A stretch of 64,000 nt of DNA from assembly GCA_024305405.1 (NCBI GenBank), contig JAKNDB010000109.1, forward strand, positions 3,782,001-3,846,000, read 5' to 3'. How positions within the stretch are numbered: position 1 is the stretch's first letter; each line of letters starts with the position of its first letter. The DNA is from Dirofilaria immitis (Eukaryota; Nematoda; Chromadorea; Rhabditida; Onchocercidae). A model generated the notes under the pieces. The model made no database searches, was not told the origin of the DNA, and worked only from the letters and a program-made list of their open reading frames with translations. The position numbers and the translations under genes were made by a program. Shown piece after piece: positions 25,105 to 36,463 of this stretch.

Positions 25105-26710
25105 TTATCCCGGAGCCTCATTTACTTGAATATAATTTGTTCGAATTATTTCCCAGAAAGCTTGCCCATATTCCGAGTTCATAAAGAAATAGGCAACGCT
25201 TAGAACAAAAGAACACCACGACACGCAAAGATACCAATCGAAGCTTGATTTGTGAAATCCTAAAACAATGTTTAAGAAATATAAAAAATTTTCAAAAACA
25301 AACGAAACTGATATATCATAATCATAGATAATTCTCATGAATAACTATAAATGTATATATCTTGTTGGATTTCTCAAATTTAAATATAACTAAAAACCAC
25401 TGAGAACTTACGTATGTTTTCAACCAAACCACTTCCGCTTTCCATACCTGGAATATATTCTGACTCAAGGTCAGTCCACTTTTCTATATAACTTCTAAAC
25501 GCTTTTAATGAGAAAGGTGCTTCATCCATACGAGAAACTACATTGCCGTCGACCCACAGTAAGATGGTAGGTGTCCCGATGATCCCATACCGACTATTCA
25601 ACCTGGAATTGCTGAATAAGTATCAAATCAAATCTTAATCAAACAAATACCGTATCTCTAACACATGGATCAACTGAATTCTTAACTAAAAAATTACTTG
25701 CTATGATCTCTTGCATCAGTGGCAACAATACGTAATCGAGGATACATACGCGGCAACTGATATAGATATGATATCATTCGTATGCTAAATGCACAATCTG
25801 GCGAATAGAATGCAGTTAACATGCAACTCGAATGACCAGCATATAATTCACTGTCATTATTTATTTGCATCAACAATTGTGAAGAATTCATCAAATGTAC
25901 CATGAGATCTCCTCGACGTGGCGCTTAAATGTACATCAATTAATAAAAGTTACCTATCAAACTTAACTTTCTCTTATCTAAAAGTATTACTATGTTGAAA
26001 CGAATTGAAAGAAATGGACAGAAACAAAATTAATGATAAATTAATCACACAACAACACTTAGTACAATTTTGATATTATATGATACAACAGATAGCTGCA
26101 ATCTACATTTGAAACACAAAACATAACTTATTCATGCGAAATTGCAGCTAACCTGTGGTACATCTATACTTTGACTGATCAGTATATCGAATGGCACATC
26201 GATGACACACAGTGGGTGTGCAGCAGGACACTGTCTATTGATGAGTACTTGGAAAGCATCCTTCGGATATTCACAATACATATTTGTTTTCATAACTGCA
26301 AAAAAGGCAAGCTGACGGTTTAGCTGATTTTTTCCAAATAATACAAACAATCACTAGTCCAAGACAGGAAGACCCAACTAAGCGCATCTCTCATTTTCAA
26401 TTTCATTTCTCACATATTTCATATTACAACAGAGAATCTTGTAAGACTGCAAAGAATGAGATATCCTCTGGGGAAGAGTTCAAATTCAGAACTAATGTGA
26501 ATATATAACAATTCCTATCTCCTTTTCCACTTTTCTCATTTAGAAAATTCACAACCTGAAGAAGAAAATGGAAATAAAATTCGACAGACTTCCATATGCT
26601 GGCAAGCTGCTCTCACTATTTGTTGCATTATCTTGTCCCGAGACATCTCCACCTTCAACGACTTTCGTAACATCTGATAATAAGTAAGCAATCAGTAGAA
26701 CGTTAAACAT
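25105..26710 (-). CDS. TXNDC15: TXNDC15-like thioredoxin-domain membrane protein
   Basis: Exons: 26710-26590, 26295-26153, 25923-25698, 25602-25412, 25259-25105; about 278 aa. It starts with a signal peptide (MFNVLLIAYLLS), then an acidic linker with an NAT glycosylation site, then the thioredoxin fold. That fold contains LTAFYSPDCAFSIR (active-site-like CAFS, a CxxS form as in vertebrate TXNDC15), VATDARDHSKLNSRYGI, GTPTILLWVDGN, and a C-terminal membrane helix (WYLCVSWCSFVLSVAYFF). The CxxS site suggests disulfide isomerase-like or chaperone activity rather than full dithiol reduction. Vertebrate TXNDC15 is tied to cilia and Hedgehog signalling. Exon 2-3 joining needs one extra base at the donor (CAG|GTTAGC at 26153). 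Divergent from the gene at 27007, with 296 bp between starts. Confidence 0.82.
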
Positions 26711-27006
26711 CCCATTCGTAAGGAAGTATTCCTTTAAAAAAATCATCAGCTCAACCGATAATTGCACGAAAACTTCAAATTTTATTTTTCGGAGAAAACA
26801 CCCCAGTAATGCCCTCCCTCTCCATAAAACGTCCTTCCTCTCATAAAATACCCCAAAATCTCCCACATTAGAGTCCAACTCCTACTTTCTTGCTCTGTCG
26901 ATATAACCTAAATCAGCAATATTTGCAATGCATGACACTTTTGCAACTCGAAAATGAACCTGCTCTTGATTAATCCGATAAATTATGTAATGTATGTTGT
27001 ATTATT

Positions 27007-27516
27007 ATGTTGGTTAGTCTTGGTTTATTAACAGCAGCTGTTAGATCCGATGTATTGGGTACTTCAGATTGCTTGCTAGAGTTACTTATGCTTTGTGTCT
27101 CGATTCTCGAAGTCGGGGAGAAATACGATAAAGGTCTGTTCTCTTTTCAACAGCTTTGTGGAAAATTAATTTCATCGTAAAAAAAAATTAATTTCTTGCC
27201 CTTTTCTCTAATTCAAAAGATTTCCTTCATAGCCTACGCAAACTCTGCAATCACTATGTTAGAATGAAACGAAAGATCCAAGGAATTAGTGAGATATTTG
27301 GATGGGAAGTAAGTTCTAACCACTATACGTAAGTTATCTCAATGATTTTTAAAGATTACTGATTTCGCTGAAGATCTACTCAAGTGTTTGAAAGATTTAA
27401 AAAGGCCAGAAAAATTGCTTCTTTCCCTTAAATCCGTTCGTCATTCCCTACTGGCTCTGATTGAGAACACATTTCGAATCCATGAAACAATTTGTGCCTG
27501 TGTTAGTCTTCTATGA
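27007..27516 (+). CDS. Small, probably secreted helical protein, unknown family
   Basis: Three exons, 27007-27133, 27220-27308 and 27355-27516, join in perfect phase with GT-AG introns of 86 and 46 nt and no corrections. They give 125 aa. The N-terminus MLVSLGLLTAAVRS resembles a short signal peptide. The rest is predicted helical and Leu/Lys/Cys rich, with about seven Cys, including DFLHSLRKLCNHYVRMKRK, a second segment with FAEDLLKCLKDLKRPEKLL, and an end with HETICACVSLL. AATAAA at 27617-27622 lies about 100 nt past the stop. It sits between the divergent TXNDC15 gene and the convergent SSUH2 gene. I do not recognise the family. The tight spliced structure makes it a likely real gene; the signal peptide call is weaker. 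Confidence 0.6.
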
Positions 27517-28092
27517 CGGATATGACTAGGAAAATCTTCGTATGTCCTTTCCACCACGCTTAAGAATCACCCAATCCAAATTTCATTTTATCTTCAGCAC
27601 CTCCTTTCTGAAGAAAAATAAATATAGCGACCGTTGAACCTTCGCAGAGGTGACATTGTAACATTTTCTTTTTGTGTGTGTGTGTGTGTGTGTGTATTTT
27701 TTTTATTTTTCTGTATAATTTCTTGCAAGCGGACATTATTTTCACCCATTTGCCACACCCATCAAAAAATTTAAGCCATTTAAATTTTTCCAAAAGTAGT
27801 GCCAGCTCTTTTGATACTAATTCAATACTTCAACTGCTTCAGAGTGATCTTCAGTATTGTTAACCCATTCATATTCGATTCTTCCACTAATTGTTTCTGA
27901 ATCTTTGTGGATATATATTACTCAGCATCCCAAAGCTTTCTGTAACTTGAAGAAAAGGAGAGTTAATCAGGAATTTGTTGCGATACTATGCTGAGCCGAT
28001 AGTCTGTTAAACTACATTGCTTTATTAGAAAATCATATCAAATGATAATTAGAACACAAATATCTTATATCGATAATCATGCTACAAGTGTT
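27517..28092. other. Intergenic, with (TG)n microsatellite
   Basis: Between two convergent genes. It contains the poly(A) signal at 27617-27622 and a TG dinucleotide run at 27673-27695. Both strands carry chance ORFs across the microsatellite. Nothing else is supportable. Confidence 0.6.
27673..27695. repeat. (TG)n microsatellite
   Basis: About eleven perfect TG dinucleotides flanked by T-runs; a possible polymorphic marker. Confidence 0.9.
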
Positions 28093-31000
28093 TCATATCA
28101 GAGAGCATTTTGATGGGTAATTTGGCACATAGCAATAATGTTCAAGTCCGTATATCCAGAATGTTCCTTCTCGAGAACCAAGTTGATAGTGTACTTTAGC
28201 CACTGGGATCGCTTCCAAGAGATGTCGTTGCTGTTATTTTCAATTTACAGTAAGAAATTAAATATATAGAAATTTTTGGCTTCTTATATCAAGAATGTAT
28301 CAAGATTAGATCGTCGTAATGGTAAATGTATGGAGCATTAAATATTTATAGCATGATCTTGATGTTTATTCGGATGAATCAATTAGCAACCTATGTTGGA
28401 AATAACTAGTCTTCAGAAAAGTTCAGTGGATTGTTTAACGCGTAGTTTGATTTCCCGTCCTACAGTTACTGCATTGCCAAAACTGTTTAACTCCCAAACT
28501 TCTTTGAAGACTTGTCTCTGCAGCGTACAATTACTGCATGCCAAAATGATGCATTGGACTGGATTAGACAGTCTCGTTTAAAAGCTTATTTAAATACTTA
28601 TAATGTATGCTTTATAAACTTACCTTTATTATGCGACATCTGCCAATGCATTTCTGTAAATGTGCTGCACAAATCTGCCGGCTTGTTTCATTGATTTGCT
28701 GAACGGGATACTTTTTAGGGTAGAACCTGAAACAATATATCCGAGATTGCTGGGAAAACTGTCAAGATTTTCCAGCCACTTAACTTTAGTTCTTTATATA
28801 TTTTACTAGCACGGCCTTAAATACGAACTGTTGAAAGAGATTTACGATGTTAGTCGTCAAACTGTATCCATTTGTTAACCAAGTTTAGTGGTTAATGGAA
28901 GATAAAATAAGGAAATAGTTTCCTCATAAAACATACGTAGGGTTGACATTCACTCATAATCACTTGCCCGCCAACTTTTGATAGCATTTTCTCTGGTATA
29001 TCGCAGGGACTATAGTAGTCACTGTGTTCAACGGCACTGCAAACAGATTAAATTCTCAGATTTGCACTTCTGACAGAATATATCTTTCACTTAGCCTAAT
29101 CTTGCAAAAGAGCTTACAATTGCACTCGTAACTTGATGTAAGTTCGTATGCTGCCGCTTCCACCGCATGCTGAGCATGGTTTCTTTCCATGTCCTTTGCA
29201 ACGAGAACATTCTCGAATGCCGCGACCTTGACAGAAATGGCACAAATCGTGTTGGCCGATGCCGGGTGGCGGAACCCCAGCTCGAGTCATAAAATGGACT
29301 GGTGTACCTACGCCATATGCCAGACCCCTGATGGAGGTCGTACGATAGCAGTACCTGAACTTGGATAACCTCGACTCAAGTCTGACTGAAAATATATTAG
29401 TTCTTATAACTGGTAATATTGTTACTCTAACAGTATGCCAGCTGTTTTATCCAATAACTTCAAAAGGAAATTGATGACTTTTAAAAAGAAAATAATAAAT
29501 TGTAAGAAATTAAGAGCAGTTTTTGGTAGATTGAAAACCAACATGAGGAAATGCCGCAACCATCGGATGAGTGTAAATAGCTGGATGAGCAACTCCTGCT
29601 TTCATACCCGTTCCTCTGTAATCGTGATTAACGGAACTAGCTAAATTAATAAACAACGTATGCGTCATTAAACAACTTCAATAAATCTAAAAATTGCTGC
29701 TATTTCAATCCGCCGTTGAATTAGAGGGATAGTTTGATGAGCAACATCACAGATTTTCGAAATTTTGATAACATGACCCTGTCCACATATCAAGGCTTGG
29801 CTTCCACTGGATGACTGGACACTTCTAGATATTACTAAGCAATCTTCCAGGATAAAAAAATGAGTTTTAGCAGTATTTTCAGAAGGATCTAAAAATGATT
29901 ATCATCTATGTTTTTGAATAGTATAATATATGTTATTTTAATTTTGTCTGTATTGTCTTAAATTTTAGAAACAGATAAGATTACCTACAACAGGTGCATT
30001 TATCAGTCCCATAGCCACGACAGTAGAAACAGTGTGTCAGGCCCTCTGCATTGCAAGAGTGACAAGCCATCAATTCACTTGTGCCTGGCATTTCCAACAC
30101 TTTTACCTACAACACTTCTTTTAGTTATCATTTCGTTTTTATGAAAGGATAATTTCATTTTAAGGATTTTTTATGAAAGGATAATTTCATTTTAAGGAAA
30201 GCTGAATCGGAAAAGAATAAATAATTATAAGAGGAATATTCCACTTATCTAAAAAATTCGAGGAAAGCTTAAATATGGAAGTTACTGCGCAAGAAAAAAA
30301 ACAAACCTGTTCGATGAAATCTTCAGGTGGGTCCATCGTATAGTCCCATGGATTCAAGCCTACATTCGCAGTGCCAGAAGTACCTTGTTGCTGTTGTAGA
30401 AATTGTCCAAGTGTGACACCTTCTACTGCTTTGCTCGTACTTCGCATCTCAGTGAAGCTTTCCATGGCGTACTAAAAATTATTTGTGAACCCTTCTTTAC
30501 TATTGGGTAAGTGGAAAATTTTGTCAATAATGGTAGAATTCTAACAACTGGATTGATAATCATAATAAAATGTAATAAAGAAAGCGAAAATAGCATTACA
30601 GCTATGCAAAATATCATTTTGAAACGACATTTCCTGAACAATTGTTTTTCATCAAATTTTTTTGATGCAAAAATGATATAATTTAATATATTAAGTCTTA
30701 TTTCGCTTTTTAATGTTTGAGACAGATAATTCCGCCAGCTTTTTTAATATTCATCAGCTTTTTTTGTGTTCAAAGCGACGGTTAAGGCGCTTGACTATTA
30801 TTGAAACATGAACCAAAACAATCGAAATTTTTGGGATAGTGCTAATTTTATCTTCGTTTAAACAGAGTACTGAAATTCAGAACTTTTAAATTTTTTTCCA
30901 CTATCATTGAATTATTATTGGAATAACTCACAAAATCACACTAAGTTGATACATAATTGGGCGTATGGCGATGTGAAGAATAATGTAAGCTTACATGTAA

Positions 31001-31519
31001 ACAGGCACTATTATCGATCCGGTTAATTGTCATTTTTGTAACGGCACTAGCTTTCCAGTATTTGTGACGTTTAGCCTCGTTTCGCAATGCTGCCCGTACA
31101 GCATCTTCCGTTACTTCAGGTAAATCATCAAATTGATGAACTGAAGAGCCCTGTTCTGCAAATGCTTGATTAGATTCAAACCGTTAGATGATTAATTGCT
31201 GAGTGAAATATAGCAGTAAACTTTCTCGTAATTGTGGATTTTGGAGAAGGCAAAATACTTTATTGAAATGCGGCAGAGACTTAGAAAGATCAAATCAAAC
31301 TTGCTGCTACCTTTAGGGAATTTTGTATGAAATTACGATGCAATTAGATAAAGTCTGATTCCGAATCGCTTACCAAAAAGACGTTGCCTTTCTTTTTCAA
31401 CCGTTTCTAATGGAGGTGGTGGTACTACATCGAACTGCTTATCCGTCGTCTGGAAATTGAGATTGTCCGCCATTTTTATGTGCTTCACAAAAGCAACTCA
31501 CCAAGTTCTCATTTTTCAT
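28093..31519 (-). CDS. SSUH2: SSUH2-like protein with DnaJ-type CxxCxGxG repeats
   Basis: Exons: 31519-31502, 31449-31374, 31155-30995, 30471-30307, 30106-29985, 29385-29118, 29036-28937, 28749-28624, 28230-28093; about 391 aa. The middle carries four zinc-finger-like pairs (CHSCNAEGLTHCFYCRGYG; CHFCQGRGIRECSRCKGHG; CSACGGSG) as in DnaJ cysteine-rich regions. The C-terminus KVHYQLGSREGTFWIYG and NYPSKCSL matches the end of vertebrate SSUH2, a protein linked to odontogenesis whose biochemistry is not settled. Corrections: one G after 29985 (TGTTGTAG|GT) and one in the CCCC at 29325-29328. The first exon is open upstream to 31585, so the start may lie further 5'. An alternative ATG at 31473 sits within the first intron. 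Exon 7 could instead begin a few codons later; the phase-consistent acceptor was chosen. Confidence 0.82.
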
Positions 31520-31680
31520 CGATTCTATTGCTTCGGAAACTGATTGCGCTTCATTCTTGATGCTTTTCACACCGTCCAATGCAACTTATTTTTTTTTGTT
31601 TTTGAAATGACAGTAATCATTTATTAACTTGATACTTCTCATACGCGAATATGCAAATGGAAACAGTTTGGACGTGAAAT

Positions 31681-31803
31681 TTAGCTAAAGAACACAGTAT
31701 GTAAAATCTTTCTGCAAACTGGACACTCGTGGAATGATAGATCGTGAGGATTAATGAAACGTTTTACAGCAGTGCGTATGCAGTTATTCATATGACAAGA
31801 AGA
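31681..31803 (-). CDS. Orphan RING-like last exon
   Basis: The minus strand opens after a TTAG acceptor at 31803 and reads SSCHMNNCIRTAVKRFIN, then HDLSFHECPVCRKIL, with TAA at 31681-31683. The His/Cys pair followed by CPVC fits the second half of a RING or RING-like zinc domain of an E3 ligase. The spacing of the first Cys-His is tighter than the RING consensus. The preceding exon with the first C-x2-C was not found; intervening sequence is very A+T rich, so introns may be long. It lies 96 nt beyond the SSUH2 5' open region on the same strand. Confidence 0.4.
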   Translation of the reverse strand, partial: SSCHMNNCIRTAVKRFINPHDLSFHECPVCRKILHTVFFS

Positions 31804-34800
31804 CTAAGATAATTATTTTAGCGAGACAAAAATAATTTAAAAAGTGAATATTTCGAAGAGGAAAATTTTGTTATAACAACATTCTTCAGATTAAATTCTC
31901 CGGGAAGTAAGTAAGAATGTAGGTTGCTATATCTAATCACACAACCTAAGTAAAAGAAAACTAATTTAGAGATTTAAGTAAAAGTGGTGAGAAAGAAAGA
32001 TATGAAGTAAAACAAATTATATAAAGTATGAAAAAAGTTTTTGAAAATTGATAAGGAATAAAGATGGACCTATATAGATCAAGATATTAAATAATAAAAC
32101 AAAACGAAAATTAATCAGCACCATGTGATGAAGTGAAAACAATTTTTGGTGAAATTTAGTTATAATCATTATGAACATATTCATCAATTCAATTTTAGAT
32201 TTAGATTATATAACATAATTTTCCATAAAGTTCATTAGATAACTAGACATTCTATGTGTATAATAAATCCATTATGAACATCGAAACATTATTTGCAAGT
32301 TTTTAAATTATAACTTAACGCCAAGCATCATAAAAATATTAAGCTTATTTTGATATCATGAAAATTCTCTAATTCTACTTCTAAATGAACTCAGCAACAA
32401 GTAATCATGCAGTATAGTTTTCCGACATATGAACTAGCTAGGAGAATTGAGACTCTACAGACATAGAGTTAGAGAAAGAAGGTTAAAAGTTAATCGAAGT
32501 ATCCCAAAATCATCCAGACTGAAACAACAGAAGAAGAGCCTTATGATTAGTGATAAATACTTATTGAAGAGATATAGAAGTACATCGTTACATCGTTAAG
32601 ATACTACCAGCCGTACAAACGGTTACCGTTAAAAATTAAGTACATCTATGCCTTAAAAAAAACTGGTTTCTGTTCGATGTTGTTTCAACAAGAGCTAGAA
32701 ATTTTCCAGAATAACGATGAAGAAGTTATAGAATGAATAAGAAATTTGTTTACAATGTCAAACAATCATCAACAATAGCTTGTGAGAATGACAACTGTCA
32801 AATTACTCCAGAAGTATGTTCCAACATCGTGAAATTAGCAAATAGAAAAGATATGCCGACTGACCAATACTGCTTTACTGCTTTATCTCCTGAATTCTTG
32901 CAACGTAATCCAATCCATCTTCTAATCTGCAGACAGATTTTATAAAATCAATCGTTTCGTACCACACCATGAACCAGGTAGTCTTCAATATTTATGTCGG
33001 TTTTACATGAAATTACCAACTCATAACTTATAATTTTATTTGTATATGTTTCACTATTGTTGATATTAGTACGAAGTACAAGTAGTTTACCTTACTGATG
33101 TTTTATAAATATGTTACTCGTTTGTCACTACATTGGAATAAGATTACTCCTATACTATTTGAATAAAAAATATTTTCAATTAATTTCAACGAATAATAAA
33201 GCTATTATCATATTAACAAAAATCGATTTCACACCAAATTAAAGCATTTCAAAAATTTACATTTCCAATTTCTAATCAATTCCTGTTTCTCAGGTTTTCA
33301 TTTAAGAATACAAAATGAAATCTATAAGAGACAATAGAATAATAACAAAGGAGAGTAAAAGTTGAAAAGAAATTTTGTACTTCATCATTTTCGCTCTCAA
33401 ACTGTTTCAGGTCAGTTTAATCTATTTAGAATGTTTTAGATTATCTATTATTCGTTGGCATTTTTCATTTTCTGCTAAAGCAAATCTAATTTTCGCGTAC
33501 ATAATATCAAAAAAGTAATCATAAGTGATATCAAAAGCCCAAATAACGTCAGAAGGATAACTGAGTGAAAAGTCAATTTCAATAATTTAGTATAAGCTAT
33601 CCATATTCAAATAAATGTGCCTTTTATATGAAAGTAGATAAATTGACGCATAAAACGAAAGAGAGAAAAAATAAAATACTTCATCAACCTTGAAAAGGAA
33701 TTCGTTAAACGGACGATTTCAATCAAATTCCTAAGCTCCTAATTATTCAGAGAAATCAATATGAGAGCTTGCACGTGCAACGCAAAATATTTTGAGGCCC
33801 AGAATGACAATATTTGTATCAAACTTTAGCGTAACTAATATCCGCTTCTATTCCCCATTCTCCTTTTTTTCCACTTTCTCGCCATTAAACTAAAGTGATT
33901 GGTTCTCTATTACCATTGCGAGAAGCAATAAAAGAAAGGAAATGCTCAAAGTTAACTGAAATCAGAATTTGAATAGAAATTCAAATATAGCTGACTCACA
34001 TCGCTCAAACCACGCTATACTTCTAGGCCATTTTCCTGTGGATTAAGGATTTTCGTTGCAATCAACTTGCATCGAAACTAATGACGTCACTCAGAGGAGT
34101 GTATCTAATGATTTCGAGAAAGATATAAAGTTTCCCTCTCAGCATATATTTGAGGGCCATTGCTAGTAAGCTCAATAGAACATGTTATCCGATAATAAAA
34201 TCTCTTTGTTTATGAAATACTTGCTGCTGGTTAATATCAAATGAGTCTTTTACAAAGGATGAGCTTCGACAAAATCAAATATTTAAATAACAATAATTAC
34301 ATGTTTTTTCTAAGTCAGTCAATAGAGATATTTAAAAAATACCAACTATTTCGAAGACTATTCATTTCAAATTGAGAAGGAAAAATATGAATTCGGATGA
34401 TGCCCATAGCTGACAAGCAAAGTGCTTTCTAAATTCCAAAAAGGATTCGCACACAAGAAAAATAAGCGTGCATGAGAGTACTTTTGTTTAAGTGTACTTT
34501 TAATGCAAACAAAATTTAAGAATGAAAATTTCTCGAAAATGAACTCTTGCTATATAAACTTATTGCATACGTCCCAAAAGTTCCAATAAATAAAAAATAG
34601 AGAAGACAAAGATTGATCGACGACTCAAATTAGGATAAGTTATCGCATTTCACAACGTCTATTGAACTTAAATGAATTTAGATGACAAATGAAAAATGTT
34701 CGAGTAAAAATCTTATTATAAAATAATACGCCTTCATTTTCAATCCTTTTTCGATATGAAGACATTCCGACTCAACTAATCTTTCAGTCGCTCATTTCCC

Positions 34801-35091
34801 ACAAACAAAACCAATTTTTCAAAAAACAATAGCGAAGTTTGGAAAAATAAAATATTTTCTATGTAAAGGAAAGAAATGAACAATACACCACGGACAAACG
34901 TACTGCAATTGTTCGATTTCATTTAGTGTGACTTTATTATAAGATTTGTCCAACAAGTTGAACTTCAGAGAAAACAAGGACAAATGTATTTTGAAATCTC
35001 AAAAATAATCGAATACTAAGATTGAGAAAATAGCTGAATATTTCTTTAACAAAAGAAGAAATACGAATGCATAAGTAAAGAAATATGAAAA
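31804..35091. other. A+T-rich stretch, no supported gene
   Basis: May contain introns of the gene ending at 31681. The plus ORF at 32733-32945 has no domain or splice partner. No repeats or RNA genes were recognised. Confidence 0.35.
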
Positions 35092-35439
35092 TTAAGCTGC
35101 AGATTTCTGATTTTCGATTTTCTGAATATTTGCACATCTGACAATGCTTTGAAACGTGTAGCATTGCTTGAAGTATGTTTTTCTCGAGAGAGAGCATAGA
35201 ATGAAATTAGCCAATAACTGGATAAAGCTGATCGAATAACGAACTGGCACCGCCTGTCTCATGCCCGCATTATTAGGCTTACTGGAGAACTGAAACTTAG
35301 CCTCATACACTCCAGAAAATAATTGTGTCTCGATACTAAGACCTGCTACAATATCTATCTTCTTTTTCAGGCCTTTTACAAAACAAACAAATGAAATGAA
35401 TACTACTTTTATGATCGGATTGATGAATCGAAATAACAA
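35092..35439 (-). other. Coding-like minus-strand patch
   Basis: A 115-aa open stretch containing GLSIETQLFSGVYEAKFQFS and AGMRQAVPVRYS. The codons look used, and GTAG/TTTAG motifs flank it. It could be an exon of a gene with long introns, perhaps the one ending at 31681. Unrecognised. Confidence 0.22.
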
Positions 35440-35861
35440 AGAAAAGTGTTCAAAAAATCAAATTTCAGGTTTTTGTGAATTTATAATTTACATTTTAGAA
35501 AATAAAGTGATTTCTTTCCGAAATAATGACTGCAATATGATTCAGAAAAATGATAGGTAAAGACCATTAAATACTTTACTCGATACACACAAAAATGGAA
35601 CAGCCGCTGGTGTCAGTAAATAATAAATTGCACAATTTTATATTTAGTTGAAAAAGTGGTATTTTCCGGACTAAAGAGAAAGAATGCTAAAAACAGAAGT
35701 GATATGAAGCGCTAAGTCATTAAATATCTAGTTTCGTACTAATTGGCAAAAAATATCGATGGAATTCGGGGAAAGATGGCATAATGCTGGATAGTAGATA
35801 TGGCGATAAGCTAAGCTGATTACAGTCAGAGTAAATTGGAAAGTTTTTTGAAACTTCATCG

Positions 35862-36228
35862 ATGAGATCATCGATAATGTGCACGTTTCTACAGCTGTCC
35901 ATCACAGCAATGCTCCTTCCTTCTTCCGTTCTTCTCTCATTTTCATCCACTCGCAAACAAATCAAAGATTATAACACCGTCATAAGTAACAAGAACCAGG
36001 TACAAATATTACTATTACTACAGAATCCATTTCATATATTGACGCTAAACCCATTGGATCCAATATGAAACAACAGGTTCAGGAATATTTTAACAGGAGG
36101 GAGCTATTATAAAGACAAGTGAAATGGAAGTTATTGTTGCGTTGTGTGGTCTTGTTTCTGTTCTGCTGGGTGCTACCCGGGCTTTCCAGGATATAAGGAT
36201 TAGGAGGCGAGGAAAGCAATCAGAATGA
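35862..36228 (+). CDS. Small two-exon protein with signal peptide and membrane helix
   Basis: Exon 1 is 35862-35999 and exon 2 is 36097-36228, joined in phase 0 by a 97-nt GT-AG intron (CAG|GTACAA to TTTTAACAG|GAG), giving 89 aa. The N-terminus is hydrophobic and Ser/Thr/Leu rich (MRSSIMCTFLQLSITAMLLP), fitting a signal peptide or anchor. It is followed by a polar segment (RKQIKDYNTVISNKNQ) and a second hydrophobic helix MEVIVALCGLVSVLLGAT, then a basic tail RIRRRGKQSE. That suggests a single-pass membrane microprotein with a cytosolic basic tail. AATAAA lies at 36409-36414. Tail-to-tail with XRP2. No family recognised. The minus-strand ORF at 35720-35965 overlaps exon 1 and is taken as its shadow. 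Confidence 0.5.
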
Positions 36229-36463
36229 TCAGTTGATTGTAGAAATGCTCACACTCACAATTCTAAGCAATTAACAAATGCAATTATGCGCATTGTGCAT
36301 TAGTGAAGCTATCCATCCATCTGTGAGATCTAACAATTCACTGTTAAAATGTGTTCTTGCATGTCATTTGGCATAAGTAGCTTATTAACCGTTTGTCTGT
36401 AATTCACTAATAAATTTCTCGAACAATGCAGCAGATAAAGCGAGAAGGTGCGACTAGTTATAG

